Of a stretch of 64,000 nt of DNA, positions 9,970 to 19,273 are shown piece by piece. The first letter of the stretch is position 1; every line of letters begins with the position of its first letter. The notes beneath the pieces were generated by a model. It was given only the letters and a program-made list of their open reading frames with translations. It was not told where the DNA came from and ran no database searches. The DNA is from JAJPKK01 sp963702755 (lineage in GTDB: Bacteria; Pseudomonadota; Alphaproteobacteria; Rhizobiales; Xanthobacteraceae), in assembly GCA_963702755.1 (NCBI GenBank), contig CAVPDZ010000004.1, positions 62,001 through 126,000 on the forward strand, given 5' to 3'. A program made the translations under genes and the position numbers.

Positions 9970-10891
9970 GTGAAGGGAACCGACGCTACCCCGCTCGCAA
10001 AGACGCGACAGGATCGCATTCCGCTCGGCATCGCCTACATGATCGCCGCCACGATCGTGTTCGCTGGTTCGAGCGCGCTCTCCAAATGGCTGGTTGCGAC
10101 CTACCCTATCGGCGAGATGTTGTTCGTGCGCGCCATCTCAGCGTTGGTGGGCGCCGCTCTCGTCATCCTGCCGACGACAGGCCTCATCGTGTTTCGCACA
10201 TCGCGATTCCGCGAACATCTGTTTCGCGGGGTCTCTCAATCCTTGGCGCAGACGTTCCTTGTCATCGCCTTCAGCCTGATGCCGCTCGCGAGCGCGGTTG
10301 CGATCAACTTCTCGGCGCCACTGTTCGCGACGCTCGCGGCGATCATTATTCTGAAAGAAGTCGTTGGCCCGGTGCGCTGGGGCGCGCTCATCGTCGGCTT
10401 TGCCGGCGTGTTGCTGGTCACCAGCCCCGGCGCGGAAACAATCCAGATCGGCTCCGCCTTCGCGCTGGCCAATGCGGTGCTGTTCGGCACGGTGACGGTC
10501 GGGGTGCGCCGGATGACGTCGACGGAATCGGCGGAAACGCTGACCATGTATCAGATGACGTTGCTGACGATCTTCTTCAGCGTGACGTTGCCGTTCGGCT
10601 GGATAACGCCGAATTTCATCGACGGCGCCGCCATGGTCGGGAACGGCCTTGCCAATGCGGTCGGGCAATATCTGTGGACGCGCTCGCTTCATCTCGCGCC
10701 CACGTCCGCGGTCGCTCCGTTCAACTATTTCTCGCTCGTATGGGCGATGATCATGGGCTTTCTTGTCTGGGGCGATGTCCCGACACTGCACCTGTTGATC
10801 GGATCAGCCATCGTGGTCGGATCAGGCCTGTTCCTGCTGTGGCACGAATCACTGCGCGGCGGACGCGGCCGGCGCGCCGCGCTCGAAATGA
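9970..10891 (+). CDS. DMT superfamily (EamA) transporter, 3' end uncertain
   Basis: An inner-membrane transporter with ten predicted helices in two EamA repeats (first IPLGIAYMIAATIVFAGSSA; second from about FALANAVLFGTVTVGVRR). Family members export or import small metabolites; the substrate is unknown. The start is GTG at 9970 with AGGAGG about eight bases upstream. Homology ends near 10860 (GSGLFLLWHESLRG), at the usual length of about 300 residues. The literal frame runs on to 11883, but that stretch is the antisense of the amidohydrolase gene. The neighbouring frame stops at 10889-10891, so a one-base error near 10850-10880 is plausible and I end the gene there. The two convergent genes overlap at their ends. 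Confidence 0.7.
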
Positions 10892-12015
10892 AAATAGCGA
10901 AACAGCGAGCGCGGATGCCCGCCGTCGGTCAGGTCGCGCGCCAGCCGCGGCAGCAGGCGCAGCGCGTTCTCCCGCTCGATCTTCTTGAGGTCCTCCGGAC
11001 CGAAGACGCCGGCGAGGCCTTTCACGTGGTCGATCGAGGTGCGGTAGGGATAGTCCGTGCCGAACACGATTTGGGATGTCGCGACGAGCTTCGTAAGCGA
11101 GGCCATGGCGATCGGGTTCGAGGCCTGCGCGGTGTCGTAATAGAAGCGTTTGAGATCGGCCATCACCTCGTCGCCGGTGAATTCCTTGTATTTCGGATCC
11201 GACATCATCTGGACGCTGAAGCGCTCGGTCAGCGCCGTCAGGGTGCCGCCCGCATGCGAAAAGATGAAATTGATGTCGGGAAAGCGCGCTGCGGTCTTGG
11301 TGAAGATCAAGCTTGCGATGGCGCGTGTCGTGTCGGTGCCATACTCGATGTAGACCGGAGAAAAGCCCGCGACGTTGACGCAGCAGGCCGGCGTGTTCGG
11401 ATGCGTGTAGGCGGTCACTTTCCGCCGGTTGAGTTCCTGCCACACCGGCGTGAAGGCCGGATCGCCGAGATATTTACCGCCGTAGCTCGTCATGAAGGCG
11501 ATGCCGTCGGCCTTCAACGTGTCGAGCGCGTACTCAATTTCTTTGAGCGTCTCGTCCGGATGAGGCATCGGCACCAAGGCAAACATGCCAAAGCGACCCG
11601 GGTGCTGCTCGGCCAGCTTCTTGGTGTATTCGTTCGATGCGCGCGCAATATCGGCAGCGTCCTTGGGGCCAAGGAAGCCGACCGCCGGCGTCGTGGGCGA
11701 GAGCATGGCGGTCGCAGTGCCGGCCTTGTCCATGTCCTCGAGCGAATGCTCAGGCGTCCAGTTGTTGATCGGCGGATTGTCGAGGTGCGCTTTCTTGAGC
11801 GCCTCGACGAACGGCGGCGGAGACACATGATGATGAACGTCAATGCGATGCGGTTTCGCCTGGGCAAAGAGTGCCGTGGGTGATCCCGCCGCGACAGCAC
11901 CGACGGCGGCAACGCCGCCCGCAATGAACTGGCGCCGGCTGACGGCGGCGCGGCCGGAAAAAGCGCCGCAGCATTTGCACGGGGCGAAAAATCGTCGTGA
12001 AGAGCCGGCGGCCAT
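10849..12015 (-). CDS. Tat-exported amidohydrolase (metal-dependent hydrolase, ACMSD-like)
   Basis: A protein of about 388 residues with a twin-arginine leader (AVSRRQFIAGGVAAVGAVAAG) after a Cys-rich N-terminus (APCKCCGAF). The mature part is a TIM-barrel amidohydrolase of the amidohydrolase_2 type. The metal-binding HxH is in HRIDVHHHVSPPPFVE; further ligands are expected in the INFIFSHAGGTLT and IVFGTDYPYRT segments. Relatives include aminocarboxymuconate semialdehyde decarboxylase and gamma-resorcylate decarboxylase, so it may be a decarboxylase. Tat export fits a cofactor-loaded periplasmic enzyme. The start at 12015 has GGGAGG seven bases upstream and excludes the longer start at 12075. 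The 3' end overlaps the DMT transporter. Confidence 0.85.
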   Translation of the reverse strand: MAAGSSRRFFAPCKCCGAFSGRAAVSRRQFIAGGVAAVGAVAAGSPTALFAQAKPHRIDVHHHVSPPPFVEALKKAHLDNPPINNWTPEHSLEDMDKAGTATAMLSPTTPAVGFLGPKDAADIARASNEYTKKLAEQHPGRFGMFALVPMPHPDETLKEIEYALDTLKADGIAFMTSYGGKYLGDPAFTPVWQELNRRKVTAYTHPNTPACCVNVAGFSPVYIEYGTDTTRAIASLIFTKTAARFPDINFIFSHAGGTLTALTERFSVQMMSDPKYKEFTGDEVMADLKRFYYDTAQASNPIAMASLTKLVATSQIVFGTDYPYRTSIDHVKGLAGVFGPEDLKKIERENALRLLPRLARDLTDGGHPRSLFRYFHFERGAPAASAAQ

Positions 12016-12131
12016 CGTCACCTCCCAGAGTGCATTATGTTTAAGCGCGCGCTTTTCACGCGCGTATCCGCACAACAGTTCGCGGAAACTGGCGCGCGGT
12101 CAAGCCCGTTCGGGGTGAAGCGCCGTTCGCT

Positions 12132-12668
12132 CTAGCGCGGCGTCACGTCGGTGTCGCGGGATGCCTTGCGGCGATAGAGCCCGCGCAACGAGCCTGATTC
12201 CCAGGTGATGTCGGAAACCCGCCAGTCATTGCCGGACCTCAGGAGCTCGACCACGACCTTGCCGGGCTTGCCGGAGTTCATGAAGGTCACGGTCCCGGTG
12301 GCCTTCACGGGGCTGGCTTCCTTGACATCGATGGCGAGGTCGGAAATGTCCCACTCCTGACTGCCGATGAAAGGGTCGCCGTCCAGCACCGGCGGCTCGC
12401 CGCGCTTTGTGGCAGTGGCACGATCTTCATTGATGAGCGACGCGAGCCCGACGGTGAAATAGCCGCGCACCAGCTTGGCGTTGGTCAGCGGAAGGCCCTT
12501 GGCGGTCCCGGCGGAACTGCCGACGTAGTTCTTGTAGATCGAATCGAGAAATACTTTGGCGCCGCTCGGCTGGGCGGCAAGCGCCGCCGACGTGCCAGCG
12601 AGCGCGATTGCAAAACCGATCAAGAGACCGCGCCGCGACAGCGCCGCCGCAGAATTTCCATTCGTCAT
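12132..12668 (-). CDS. DUF3828 domain secreted protein
   Basis: A protein of 178 residues with an N-terminal export signal containing two arginines (ALSRRGLLIGFAIALAGTSAA), then one domain that resembles DUF3828: SIYKNYVG near the start, DPFIGSQEWDISDLAIDV in the middle and NDWRVSDITWESGSLRGLY at the end. The function is unknown. I chose the start at 12668 because it places the signal peptide at the N-terminus; the longer frame to 12779 adds only low-complexity residues. It stands 117 bases upstream of the amidohydrolase end on the same strand. Confidence 0.7.
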   Translation of the reverse strand: MTNGNSAAALSRRGLLIGFAIALAGTSAALAAQPSGAKVFLDSIYKNYVGSSAGTAKGLPLTNAKLVRGYFTVGLASLINEDRATATKRGEPPVLDGDPFIGSQEWDISDLAIDVKEASPVKATGTVTFMNSGKPGKVVVELLRSGNDWRVSDITWESGSLRGLYRRKASRDTDVTPR

Positions 12669-13150
12669 CGTGGATGCTTTCGATGTGCGGCCGACCACGG
12701 CTGCAGCGTAAAGGCGGGACTTGACGAGGACAGGGTCGGAACAGAACCCGGCGATTTGACGGCCTGCGGCACGCGGCAAAAGGCAGCACGGCGTCGCACG
12801 ACTGAAGAGGCATTCCGCATGCCAGCAATCCCACGAATTATGGCGGCCCTCGGCACCGCCTCAAGGGTCGAAAACGCGCTGGTGTTTAGCACAATGCGGC
12901 GCGATGTAATGGACTTCCGTGACATCAGATTAACGTCAACGACGGCGATTTCTTGGACGATATGGCATTCAGGTCACAGCTCTGGCGGAATCGTGAATTT
13001 GGGCCGCCATCGCGCTTGAAATGGTCGAGTTCGATAGCCGAAAGTCGCCAACTGCTTGCCTGAAATGGCATCATTAAAGTGCGCTCCGCACCGGTTTTCA
13101 ACCGTCGCGATTGTCGGTTAAGAGCCCTCGGAGCGTTTGGGACCCATAGC
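12669..13150. other. Intergenic stretch, no gene seen
   Basis: This divergent gap separates the DUF3828 gene (minus) from the small secreted protein gene (plus). The short open frames here have no recognisable domains or good ribosome-binding sites. It presumably holds both promoters. Confidence 0.5.
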
Positions 13151-13435
13151 ATGCGCTGGTTGGTTGCTATCGCACTCATCCCCATCTCGTTTGCGGCTCA
13201 AGCCGGGAATTTGCCCGGCACCGACATGTGGGGACTGACGGCCAATGACACGGGCGGCGTCATCCAATGGCGCCCGGAGATCGACGGCATCTACCGCGAC
13301 ATCGCGGCGGGTTACTGCGCGCGATGGGGCCGGATCTCGAAGATCACGAGCGTGCATCGCTGGTACGGCGAGTTCATCGGCTTCAAGTGCCTCTACGACC
13401 GCACCTACGATCCGCGCAAAGGCTACAATTTCTAG
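13151..13435 (+). CDS. Small secreted protein of unknown function
   Basis: A 94-residue protein with a Sec signal peptide (MRWLVAIALIPISFAAQAG) and a mature part of about 75 residues: GTDMWGLTANDTGGVIQW, then YRDIAAGYCARWGRISK, ITSVHRWYGEFIGFKCLYD. Two cysteines could form a disulfide. I have an impression of similar small periplasmic proteins in rhizobial genomes, but no function is known. The start at 13151 is set by the signal peptide; the frame is open from 13079. Confidence 0.65.
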   Translation: MRWLVAIALIPISFAAQAGNLPGTDMWGLTANDTGGVIQWRPEIDGIYRDIAAGYCARWGRISKITSVHRWYGEFIGFKCLYDRTYDPRKGYNF

Positions 13436-13593
13436 CCTGCTCGGCGATTTCCCCCTCCAGATTCGGTAATCCGGACGCCGCTGCCGAAGTGCGCGTCAGC
13501 TTCGCTTCGCCCGCAGCACCGCGCGTTCTGCAATTCAATTTCGCCGTCGGGGGCGGTAGGATGACCGCAACGACGTCGAAAGTGGAGGAACAC

Positions 13594-15306
13594 ATGCATT
13601 CGCATCGTTGGTCACTGCGCGCCTTGCTCCTCGCCGGAGCCGCCTTCTGCATGGCTGCTCCCGCGCTCGCGGCCGAGGTGACGCCGGAGCGGCTCGCCAA
13701 TCCCGAGCCGCAGAACTGGCTGATGAATCACCGCACCTACGATGCCCAACGCTATTCGCCGCTCGACCGCATCAATCGGTCGAACGTCAAGGACCTCAAG
13801 CTCGCCTATGCGGTCGCGATCGGCGGTACGGCGGCCAACGAGAATTTGCAATCGACGCCCCTCGTTGAAGACGGCTTCCTGTACGTCGTCGACCAGTGGG
13901 GCGTGCTCTACAAGATCGACGGCCGGTCCGGCGACGTCGGGCGCATCGTCTGGCGCATGGACCCGGGCCAGGAGCGCGTCCCGCTGGCAAACCGCGGCGC
14001 AGCGCTGTGGGGCAATCTCGTCATCACCGTCGCGAATTATCCGCCGCGCATGATCGCCACCAACAAGGACACCGGCAAGGTTGCGTGGGAGACCAACCTT
14101 TCCGACGGTCAGGTCGATCTGCAACTCACCGCGGCGCCGATGGCGATCAAGGACAAGATCGTGCTTGGCGCGGCCGGCGGCGACCGCGGCACCCGCGACT
14201 TCATCGTCGCAGTCGATGCCGCGACCGGCAAGGAGGCTTGGCGCAAATACGTCGTTCCGGCGCCTGGTGAACCGGGCTCCGAGACGTGGAAGGACAAGAA
14301 CAACGCTTGGCAGACCGGCGGCGGCGCCATGTGGGTCACGGGCTCATACGACATCAGCACCAACCAGGTGCTGTGGGGCACCGGCAACCCGGTGCCGATG
14401 TTCGATCCCTATTATCGTCCGGGCGACAATCTCTACACGGACAGCCTGATCTCGTGGAATCCCGAAACCGGCAAGATGAACTGGTATCACCAGTACGTTC
14501 CGGGCGACATGTGGGATTACGACGAGGCCGGCACCCACATTCTGATCGATGGCCAGGTGGCGGGCCAGCCGCGCAAGCTCATCACCCATTCGGCGCGCAA
14601 CGGCTTTCTTTACACGTTCGAACGCGCGAACGGGCAGACCGTGTTCGCCAAGCCCTATATCGATACGATCAATTGGACCAATGGCATCGACCAGAAGACC
14701 GGAATGCCGGTCGACTACGATCCGAACAAGGACATCCAGGCCTATTCCGGGCGTCAGAACCAGACCCTTGCCGACCGCACCAAGAAGCTGTGCCCCTCGA
14801 TGGGCGGCGGCAACAACTTCTATCCGGCATCCTACAGCCCGCGCACCAAGCTGCTCTACATTCCGTCGATGTCGTCGTGCAATCAGGTGACGCTCGACCC
14901 GACCCTGTCGAACAAGGCCGGCGACTGGAAGGGCGCCACCTTCCGCCATATCGAGCGCAACGAATCCGACGTCATCGCCGCCGATCCGTTCACCGGCGAG
15001 ATTCGCAAGAAGATCCACATCCCGTATGTCAACAACAGCGGCGTGGTTTCGACGGCGGGCGGTATCATCTTCACCGGCTACACCGACGGCACGTTTGCGG
15101 CCTACGACGACACCACGCTCGAGCAGCTGTGGAAGATCAATGTCGGCTCGGGCTTCAATGCCCCGCCGATGACGTTCGAAGTCGGCGGCAAGCAGTACGT
15201 GGCGATCATGTCGGGCTTGTCCCGCATTGCCATCGGCCGCCACGTGTTCTCGCCGGAGTTGCGCGACATGCGCAACCAGACCATGCTGTTCGTATTCGGC
15301 TTGTGA
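13594..15306 (+). CDS. PQQ-dependent alcohol dehydrogenase family protein
   Basis: A periplasmic quinoprotein of 570 residues with a Sec signal peptide (HRWSLRALLLAGAAFCMAA) and an eight-bladed propeller showing repeated W-type blades (DAATGKEAWRKY, NPETGKMNWYHQ, ATNKDTGKVAWETN). The segment PGDMWDYDEAG matches the catalytic Asp region of methanol and ethanol dehydrogenases. The vicinal Cys-Cys that normally contacts PQQ is not seen: the corresponding region reads DPGQERVPLANRGAALWG. It is thus probably a divergent subfamily with unknown substrate. There is no cytochrome c electron acceptor directly adjacent. GGAGG stands six bases before the ATG. Confidence 0.85.
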   Translation: MHSHRWSLRALLLAGAAFCMAAPALAAEVTPERLANPEPQNWLMNHRTYDAQRYSPLDRINRSNVKDLKLAYAVAIGGTAANENLQSTPLVEDGFLYVVDQWGVLYKIDGRSGDVGRIVWRMDPGQERVPLANRGAALWGNLVITVANYPPRMIATNKDTGKVAWETNLSDGQVDLQLTAAPMAIKDKIVLGAAGGDRGTRDFIVAVDAATGKEAWRKYVVPAPGEPGSETWKDKNNAWQTGGGAMWVTGSYDISTNQVLWGTGNPVPMFDPYYRPGDNLYTDSLISWNPETGKMNWYHQYVPGDMWDYDEAGTHILIDGQVAGQPRKLITHSARNGFLYTFERANGQTVFAKPYIDTINWTNGIDQKTGMPVDYDPNKDIQAYSGRQNQTLADRTKKLCPSMGGGNNFYPASYSPRTKLLYIPSMSSCNQVTLDPTLSNKAGDWKGATFRHIERNESDVIAADPFTGEIRKKIHIPYVNNSGVVSTAGGIIFTGYTDGTFAAYDDTTLEQLWKINVGSGFNAPPMTFEVGGKQYVAIMSGLSRIAIGRHVFSPELRDMRNQTMLFVFGL

Positions 15307-15359
15307 GCTTGGGCTCGTAAGCTTCGGCCTGTAAGCGGGCAATCTCGCGCGTCGATGGT

Positions 15360-15379
15360 CGCCGGGAATCTCCCCGGCG
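15360..15379. terminator. Hairpin between convergent genes
   Basis: CGCCGGG and CCCGGCG pair over seven bases around the six-base loop AATCTC. It sits between the PQQ dehydrogenase end and the DUF1254 gene end. No T-run follows, so termination is inferred from position. Confidence 0.45.
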
Positions 15380-15386
15380 GCCTACG

Positions 15387-15932
15387 TCAAGACGGCGTCC
15401 TGCATTGCGCCGTCTTCAAGGTCGCGGTCACGCTCGCGAGCTGACTCGGTTCCGGCGAGAAGGCCCGCGCAACGATGAGGCCGGTCGGCGACGGCGACTC
15501 CACGATCAGCCGATCCGCGCTGGTGACGTCCTCCTCCTCGGGCAGTTCGTCACGTTGCTTCGTCGTCATCAGGTCGAGATCGATCGAGCGGCGTCCGGCC
15601 GCGCGATCGTTGATGGCGTAATAGGCGATGTCGTAACGCGTGTAGAACGTCACCGATGTGTAGGCTTGGCTGACCGGGATCGAGAGTTTTACCGGACCCT
15701 TGGTGAGATCGTAGCGGCACACCGCCATCACGAAGGCCGGATCCATGAACGGCAGGCTCGATGCCTCCGGCGTCGGCGCCGGCAACAGCGCGAAGCCATT
15801 GATAGGGGCCAAGGACGCGAGGCGCGTATAGGCGTCCCGTGTCGCGGTGCGCGGCAGCACCATGATGGTCGTGAGATGCACGATGCCGCCCAGTACGAAC
15901 CCGCCCAAGATCCACAGCAGCCACCGGATCAT
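15387..15932 (-). CDS. DUF1254 domain protein, membrane anchored
   Basis: A 181-residue protein with an N-terminal membrane segment (MIRWLLWILGGFVLGGIVHL) and a periplasmic DUF1254-type domain (DPAFVMAVCRYDLTKGPVKL, YTSVTFYTRYDIAYYAIND). Its ATG overlaps the stop of the DUF1214 gene by four bases, indicating translational coupling. DUF1254 and DUF1214 occur as separate proteins, as here, or as two domains of one protein; their function is unknown. The pair lies directly downstream of PBP1A, which suggests an envelope role but does not prove it. Confidence 0.75.
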   Translation of the reverse strand: MIRWLLWILGGFVLGGIVHLTTIMVLPRTATRDAYTRLASLAPINGFALLPAPTPEASSLPFMDPAFVMAVCRYDLTKGPVKLSIPVSQAYTSVTFYTRYDIAYYAINDRAAGRRSIDLDLMTTKQRDELPEEEDVTSADRLIVESPSPTGLIVARAFSPEPSQLASVTATLKTAQCRTPS

Positions 15933-16510
15933 CGGCAGTTCCCCGTCATCTGCACCGAGGGCATCGGCGCCTCCCGCCCCGCCCGCGTCGCGATGCCGAG
16001 CGAGGTGTCGTAGAAGCGCAGCATGAGCACGTAACTGTCGACACCTCCGGTCGGCAGCCAGTTGCCGGGCCGCGCCCGCGGCGAAACCACAACACGGAAA
16101 TCACCCGACTGGTCGCGCACGATCTCCTGGCTCGTAAAGCCATGGCGGTCGAGCGAATTCGCCACCAGCGATCCCGAAGGATCGTACAGCGTCAGGGTGA
16201 AATACCGCGCCGGCGGCGTCGTGCCGGCGATCGCGACATCGCAACGGCCGTCGAGACGCCGCCCCTTGTCGTCGGTCGCCGTGGTAAAGGCGATGCCGTC
16301 GCCGACGCCCACCGGCAATTCGCCGTTGCGCGCGACCGAGGCGCGCGCGTACGGATCGATGCCGACCGTTCCGTTGCGCGGATAAGCCTTCCAGGTGCCG
16401 AGCGCGAGCGAGCCGAACGAGAGGTTCTGCGTCAGCGCGTACCACGTCGAGCCGAGGCCAATGGCTCCGGCAACAGCAAAGGTGAGCAAGAGTCCAACCA
16501 GCAGACGCAC
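15929..16510 (-). CDS. DUF1214 domain protein, membrane anchored
   Basis: A 193-residue protein with an N-terminal hydrophobic segment (LLVGLLLTFAVAGAIGLGS) and a DUF1214 domain typical in its DGRCDVAIAGTTPPARYFTL, YDPSGSLVANSLDRHGFTSQ and RPGNWLPTGGVDSYVLMLRF stretches. The last part resembles the WLPAP region of DUF1214 proteins. It lies 103 bases downstream of PBP1A on the same strand and is coupled to the DUF1254 gene by a four-base overlap. Function unknown. Confidence 0.8.
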   Translation of the reverse strand: MRLLVGLLLTFAVAGAIGLGSTWYALTQNLSFGSLALGTWKAYPRNGTVGIDPYARASVARNGELPVGVGDGIAFTTATDDKGRRLDGRCDVAIAGTTPPARYFTLTLYDPSGSLVANSLDRHGFTSQEIVRDQSGDFRVVVSPRARPGNWLPTGGVDSYVLMLRFYDTSLGIATRAGREAPMPSVQMTGNCR

Positions 16511-16613
16511 GTTCGATCAACTCGCGACAATGGCAGTGTGCGGGATTTGATGATCGGCCATTACCGGCGGCAGTTCACGCCGCTCCTTGTCCCATTCGAT
16601 CATCCGCAATATT

Positions 16614-18884
16614 TCAATTATTGGCATTCGCCGAAACAGAACCGGGCCGGTTGTCGGCCCGCCCAGGCGCGGTGGGCCGCTTGACCGGAGGCTTCGCAGC
16701 GGCCGGAGCCGGGGCAGGTGTCTCGGCCGCCGGCGCACCGGATGCCGAAGCGACCAAGGCGCGGCTCGCATCGTCCATCATGCGTTCGACCCGGAGCAGG
16801 GCCGCCAAGCCCTTGCTCGTGAGCATCGCCGGCCGCACCGGCAGATCCTTGCCTTCGAGCATCGGCCCGACCTGCGCCGAATTCGGCGCCACGCCGACGA
16901 TCTGTTTGAGTTCGACGCCTTGATGCGCGTAGGCCATGATGTCGTGCCACGTCTGCGCCGGCAGCGAACCGCCGGTCATGCGGTTGAGCGGGCTGTAGTC
17001 ATCATTGCCGTACCAGACGCCGCACACGAAGTTGCCGGTGTAACCGACGAACCAGGCATCGCGATACGAGTTGGTAGTGCCGGTCTTGCCCGCCGACTTC
17101 ATGCCGTCGAGGATCGCGCGCCGCGCGGTGCCGTTTTCGACCACGCTGTTCATCATCATGGCCATCTGCGAGGCGACGAGCGGGGTTATCGCCTGCACCG
17201 GTTTCTTACCGTCGCGATCGAACCGCCAGATCGTGTCGCCGGTCGCGGAGCGGACTTCGAGAATGGTATGCGGGGTGACCGATTTGCCCTGGTTCGGGAA
17301 CGTCGCATACGCGACCGTGTGTTCGAGGACCGTGACCTCGTCGGCGCCGATCGGCAATGACGGCGTGTCGGGCAACGGCGCCTTGATTCCCATCTTGCGC
17401 GCGGTCTCGACGATCTTCGCGCGGCCGATTTTGGCGTTGCCGTTGCCGAGCATGATCGACAGCTTGACCGGGATGATGTTGATCGAGTTCGTGATCGCCT
17501 GGGTCAACGTGATGGCGCCCGAAAAGCTTCGGCCGTAGTTCTGCGGGCACCAGTTGCCGATGCACACCGGGCTGTCGACGACGACGGTCGTCGGCTTGTA
17601 ACCGTTCATCAATGCGGTTGCGTAGACGTAGGGCTTGAACGAGGAGCCCGGCTGTCGGTAGGCGTCGGTCGCGCGGTCGAATTGGCTCGTATTGTAGTCG
17701 ACACCGCCGACGATCGCGCGCACCGCGCCGTCAAGGTCGGCGACCACGGCGGCGGCCTGTTTGGCATGATAGTCGCGGCCGAACTGGCGAATCTGGCGAT
17801 CGATCGCCTCCTCGGCCGCATGCTGAAGGCCGAGATCGAGCGCGGTGCGCACCACGAAGGCACGGTCGCTGATCGACTTCGGGAAGGTATCGACGAGCTT
17901 GCGCATCTCGTCGAACGCGTAGTCGAGGTAATAGCCCGGTGCGCCTTCATCGCGGCGGTCAATGGCAGTCGCCGGATTGCGCCGCGCACCGAACACCTGG
18001 CCTTCAGTCATGAACCCCGCCTCGACAAGGTTGTCGAGCACGACGTTGGCGCGGGAGCGGGCCGCCGGCAGATTGATATGCGGCGCAAATTTTGTCGGCG
18101 CTTTGAAGAGGCCCGCGAGCATCGCGGCTTCGGCAAGGTTCACGTCCTTGGCCGATTTGCCGAAGTAGAACTGAGCGGCGCCGTCGACGCCATAGGCGCC
18201 GCCGCCCATGTAGGCGCGGTCGAGATAGAGTTTCAGGATTTCATTTTTCGAAAGCCGCGTCTCCAACCACAGCGCAAGGAAGGCTTCCTTCACTTTGCGC
18301 TCGATCGTGCGCTCGTTGCTCAAGAACAGGTTCTTGGCAAGCTGCTGGGTGATCGAGGAGCCGCCCTGCACCACGCCGCCGGCGCGCGCATTGGTGACGA
18401 CGGCGCGCATGGTGCCGGGAATGTCGATGCCGAAATGCTCGTAGAAGCGCCGGTCCTCGGTGGCGAGAACGGCTTTGATCAAGTGGTCGGGGAAATCGGC
18501 AAGTGCAACGGCATTGGAATGCTTGATGCCGCGGTTGCCGATGTCGTTGCCATAACGATCGAGAAAGACGACCGCGAGTTCAGACTTCTTCAGCCAGTCG
18601 TCGTCCGACGTCTCGCGGAACGCCGGGATCGCGAGCGCGAACGCGACGAGAAGTCCGCCCATGCCGAACGTCGCGGCTTCGGACAGCGGTTCGATCAACA
18701 GCCAGCGCGGCAATCCCGACACATGGAACCGGTCCATGAAATCGCGATACCGCTCGAACCATTCGCGCGCCGCCAGGCCGGCCCGGAAAATTCCCGAATT
18801 GAGCCGGGAATCGAGGTCCAGCATCAAGTTCCGGAAGCGCTGTATCCAGCCTACACGCGGCGGGTGCGGATCCTCATCTTGCAC
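16614..18884 (-). CDS. Penicillin-binding protein 1A (bifunctional transglycosylase/transpeptidase)
   Basis: A class A PBP of 756 residues that polymerises glycan strands and cross-links peptides. A membrane segment lies at about residues 70-88. The GT51 domain shows EDRRFYEH (143-150), GGSSITQQLAKNLF (174-187) and RKVKEAFLALWLETRLSKNE. The transpeptidase domain shows SSFK (414-417, catalytic Ser414), SIN (467-469) and KTGT (600-603). The tail after about residue 700 is rich in Pro and Ala (AAETPAPAPAAAKPPVKRP). All catalytic motifs are intact. The long cytoplasmic N-terminus of about 70 residues is notable. It heads a same-strand string with the DUF1214 and DUF1254 genes. Confidence 0.93.
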   Translation of the reverse strand: MQDEDPHPPRVGWIQRFRNLMLDLDSRLNSGIFRAGLAAREWFERYRDFMDRFHVSGLPRWLLIEPLSEAATFGMGGLLVAFALAIPAFRETSDDDWLKKSELAVVFLDRYGNDIGNRGIKHSNAVALADFPDHLIKAVLATEDRRFYEHFGIDIPGTMRAVVTNARAGGVVQGGSSITQQLAKNLFLSNERTIERKVKEAFLALWLETRLSKNEILKLYLDRAYMGGGAYGVDGAAQFYFGKSAKDVNLAEAAMLAGLFKAPTKFAPHINLPAARSRANVVLDNLVEAGFMTEGQVFGARRNPATAIDRRDEGAPGYYLDYAFDEMRKLVDTFPKSISDRAFVVRTALDLGLQHAAEEAIDRQIRQFGRDYHAKQAAAVVADLDGAVRAIVGGVDYNTSQFDRATDAYRQPGSSFKPYVYATALMNGYKPTTVVVDSPVCIGNWCPQNYGRSFSGAITLTQAITNSINIIPVKLSIMLGNGNAKIGRAKIVETARKMGIKAPLPDTPSLPIGADEVTVLEHTVAYATFPNQGKSVTPHTILEVRSATGDTIWRFDRDGKKPVQAITPLVASQMAMMMNSVVENGTARRAILDGMKSAGKTGTTNSYRDAWFVGYTGNFVCGVWYGNDDYSPLNRMTGGSLPAQTWHDIMAYAHQGVELKQIVGVAPNSAQVGPMLEGKDLPVRPAMLTSKGLAALLRVERMMDDASRALVASASGAPAAETPAPAPAAAKPPVKRPTAPGRADNRPGSVSANANN

Positions 18885-19273
18885 GGTCGTCTCGCCGATT
18901 CCCTAGTCATACGTCGACGGTCGTCCGAACCGCCGCACCTGTAAAAAATATGCGCGCAGGTCCGTAGTCCAAGCCGGTTGCGTCAGGGCGGTCCCCGGCC
19001 TTTCCGCAATACTCTTACCCTAGTTCCTGTACAGTTGTTTAGCCGATGCCGGCTGGTCGGCCAATGACCGACAAGATTAAAAAGCAAAGAATTATGCGAC
19101 ATTGCTGTGGCGAAAACCGGTCGCTTCCTGGCAACAAGGAAAATTGATCAATTCCATGAGCTTATGCGGCAGGTCAGCGATCATGGCGGAGCCGGCCGCG
19201 CGTCGGAATCCGACTTTTCTGAAAATCAGGTTCTATATGATCAGGACCAGAGGGCGAATCAGGAACCCCAATC
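18885..19273. other. Intergenic stretch, no gene seen
   Basis: This divergent gap lies between PBP1A (minus) and ycgN (plus). The part near 19070-19150 is AT-richer than its surroundings (GATTAAAAAGCAAAG and nearby) and may hold promoters. No open frame with a recognisable product was found. Confidence 0.5.

Noticed and set aside
10892..11883. C-terminal 330-residue extension of the DMT transporter
   Set aside because: It is antisense to the amidohydrolase gene, has no membrane segments and no family match.
13267..13593. N-terminal 109-residue extension of the PQQ dehydrogenase
   Set aside because: A strong GGAGG and signal peptide place the start at 13594; the extension overlaps the small secreted protein in another frame.
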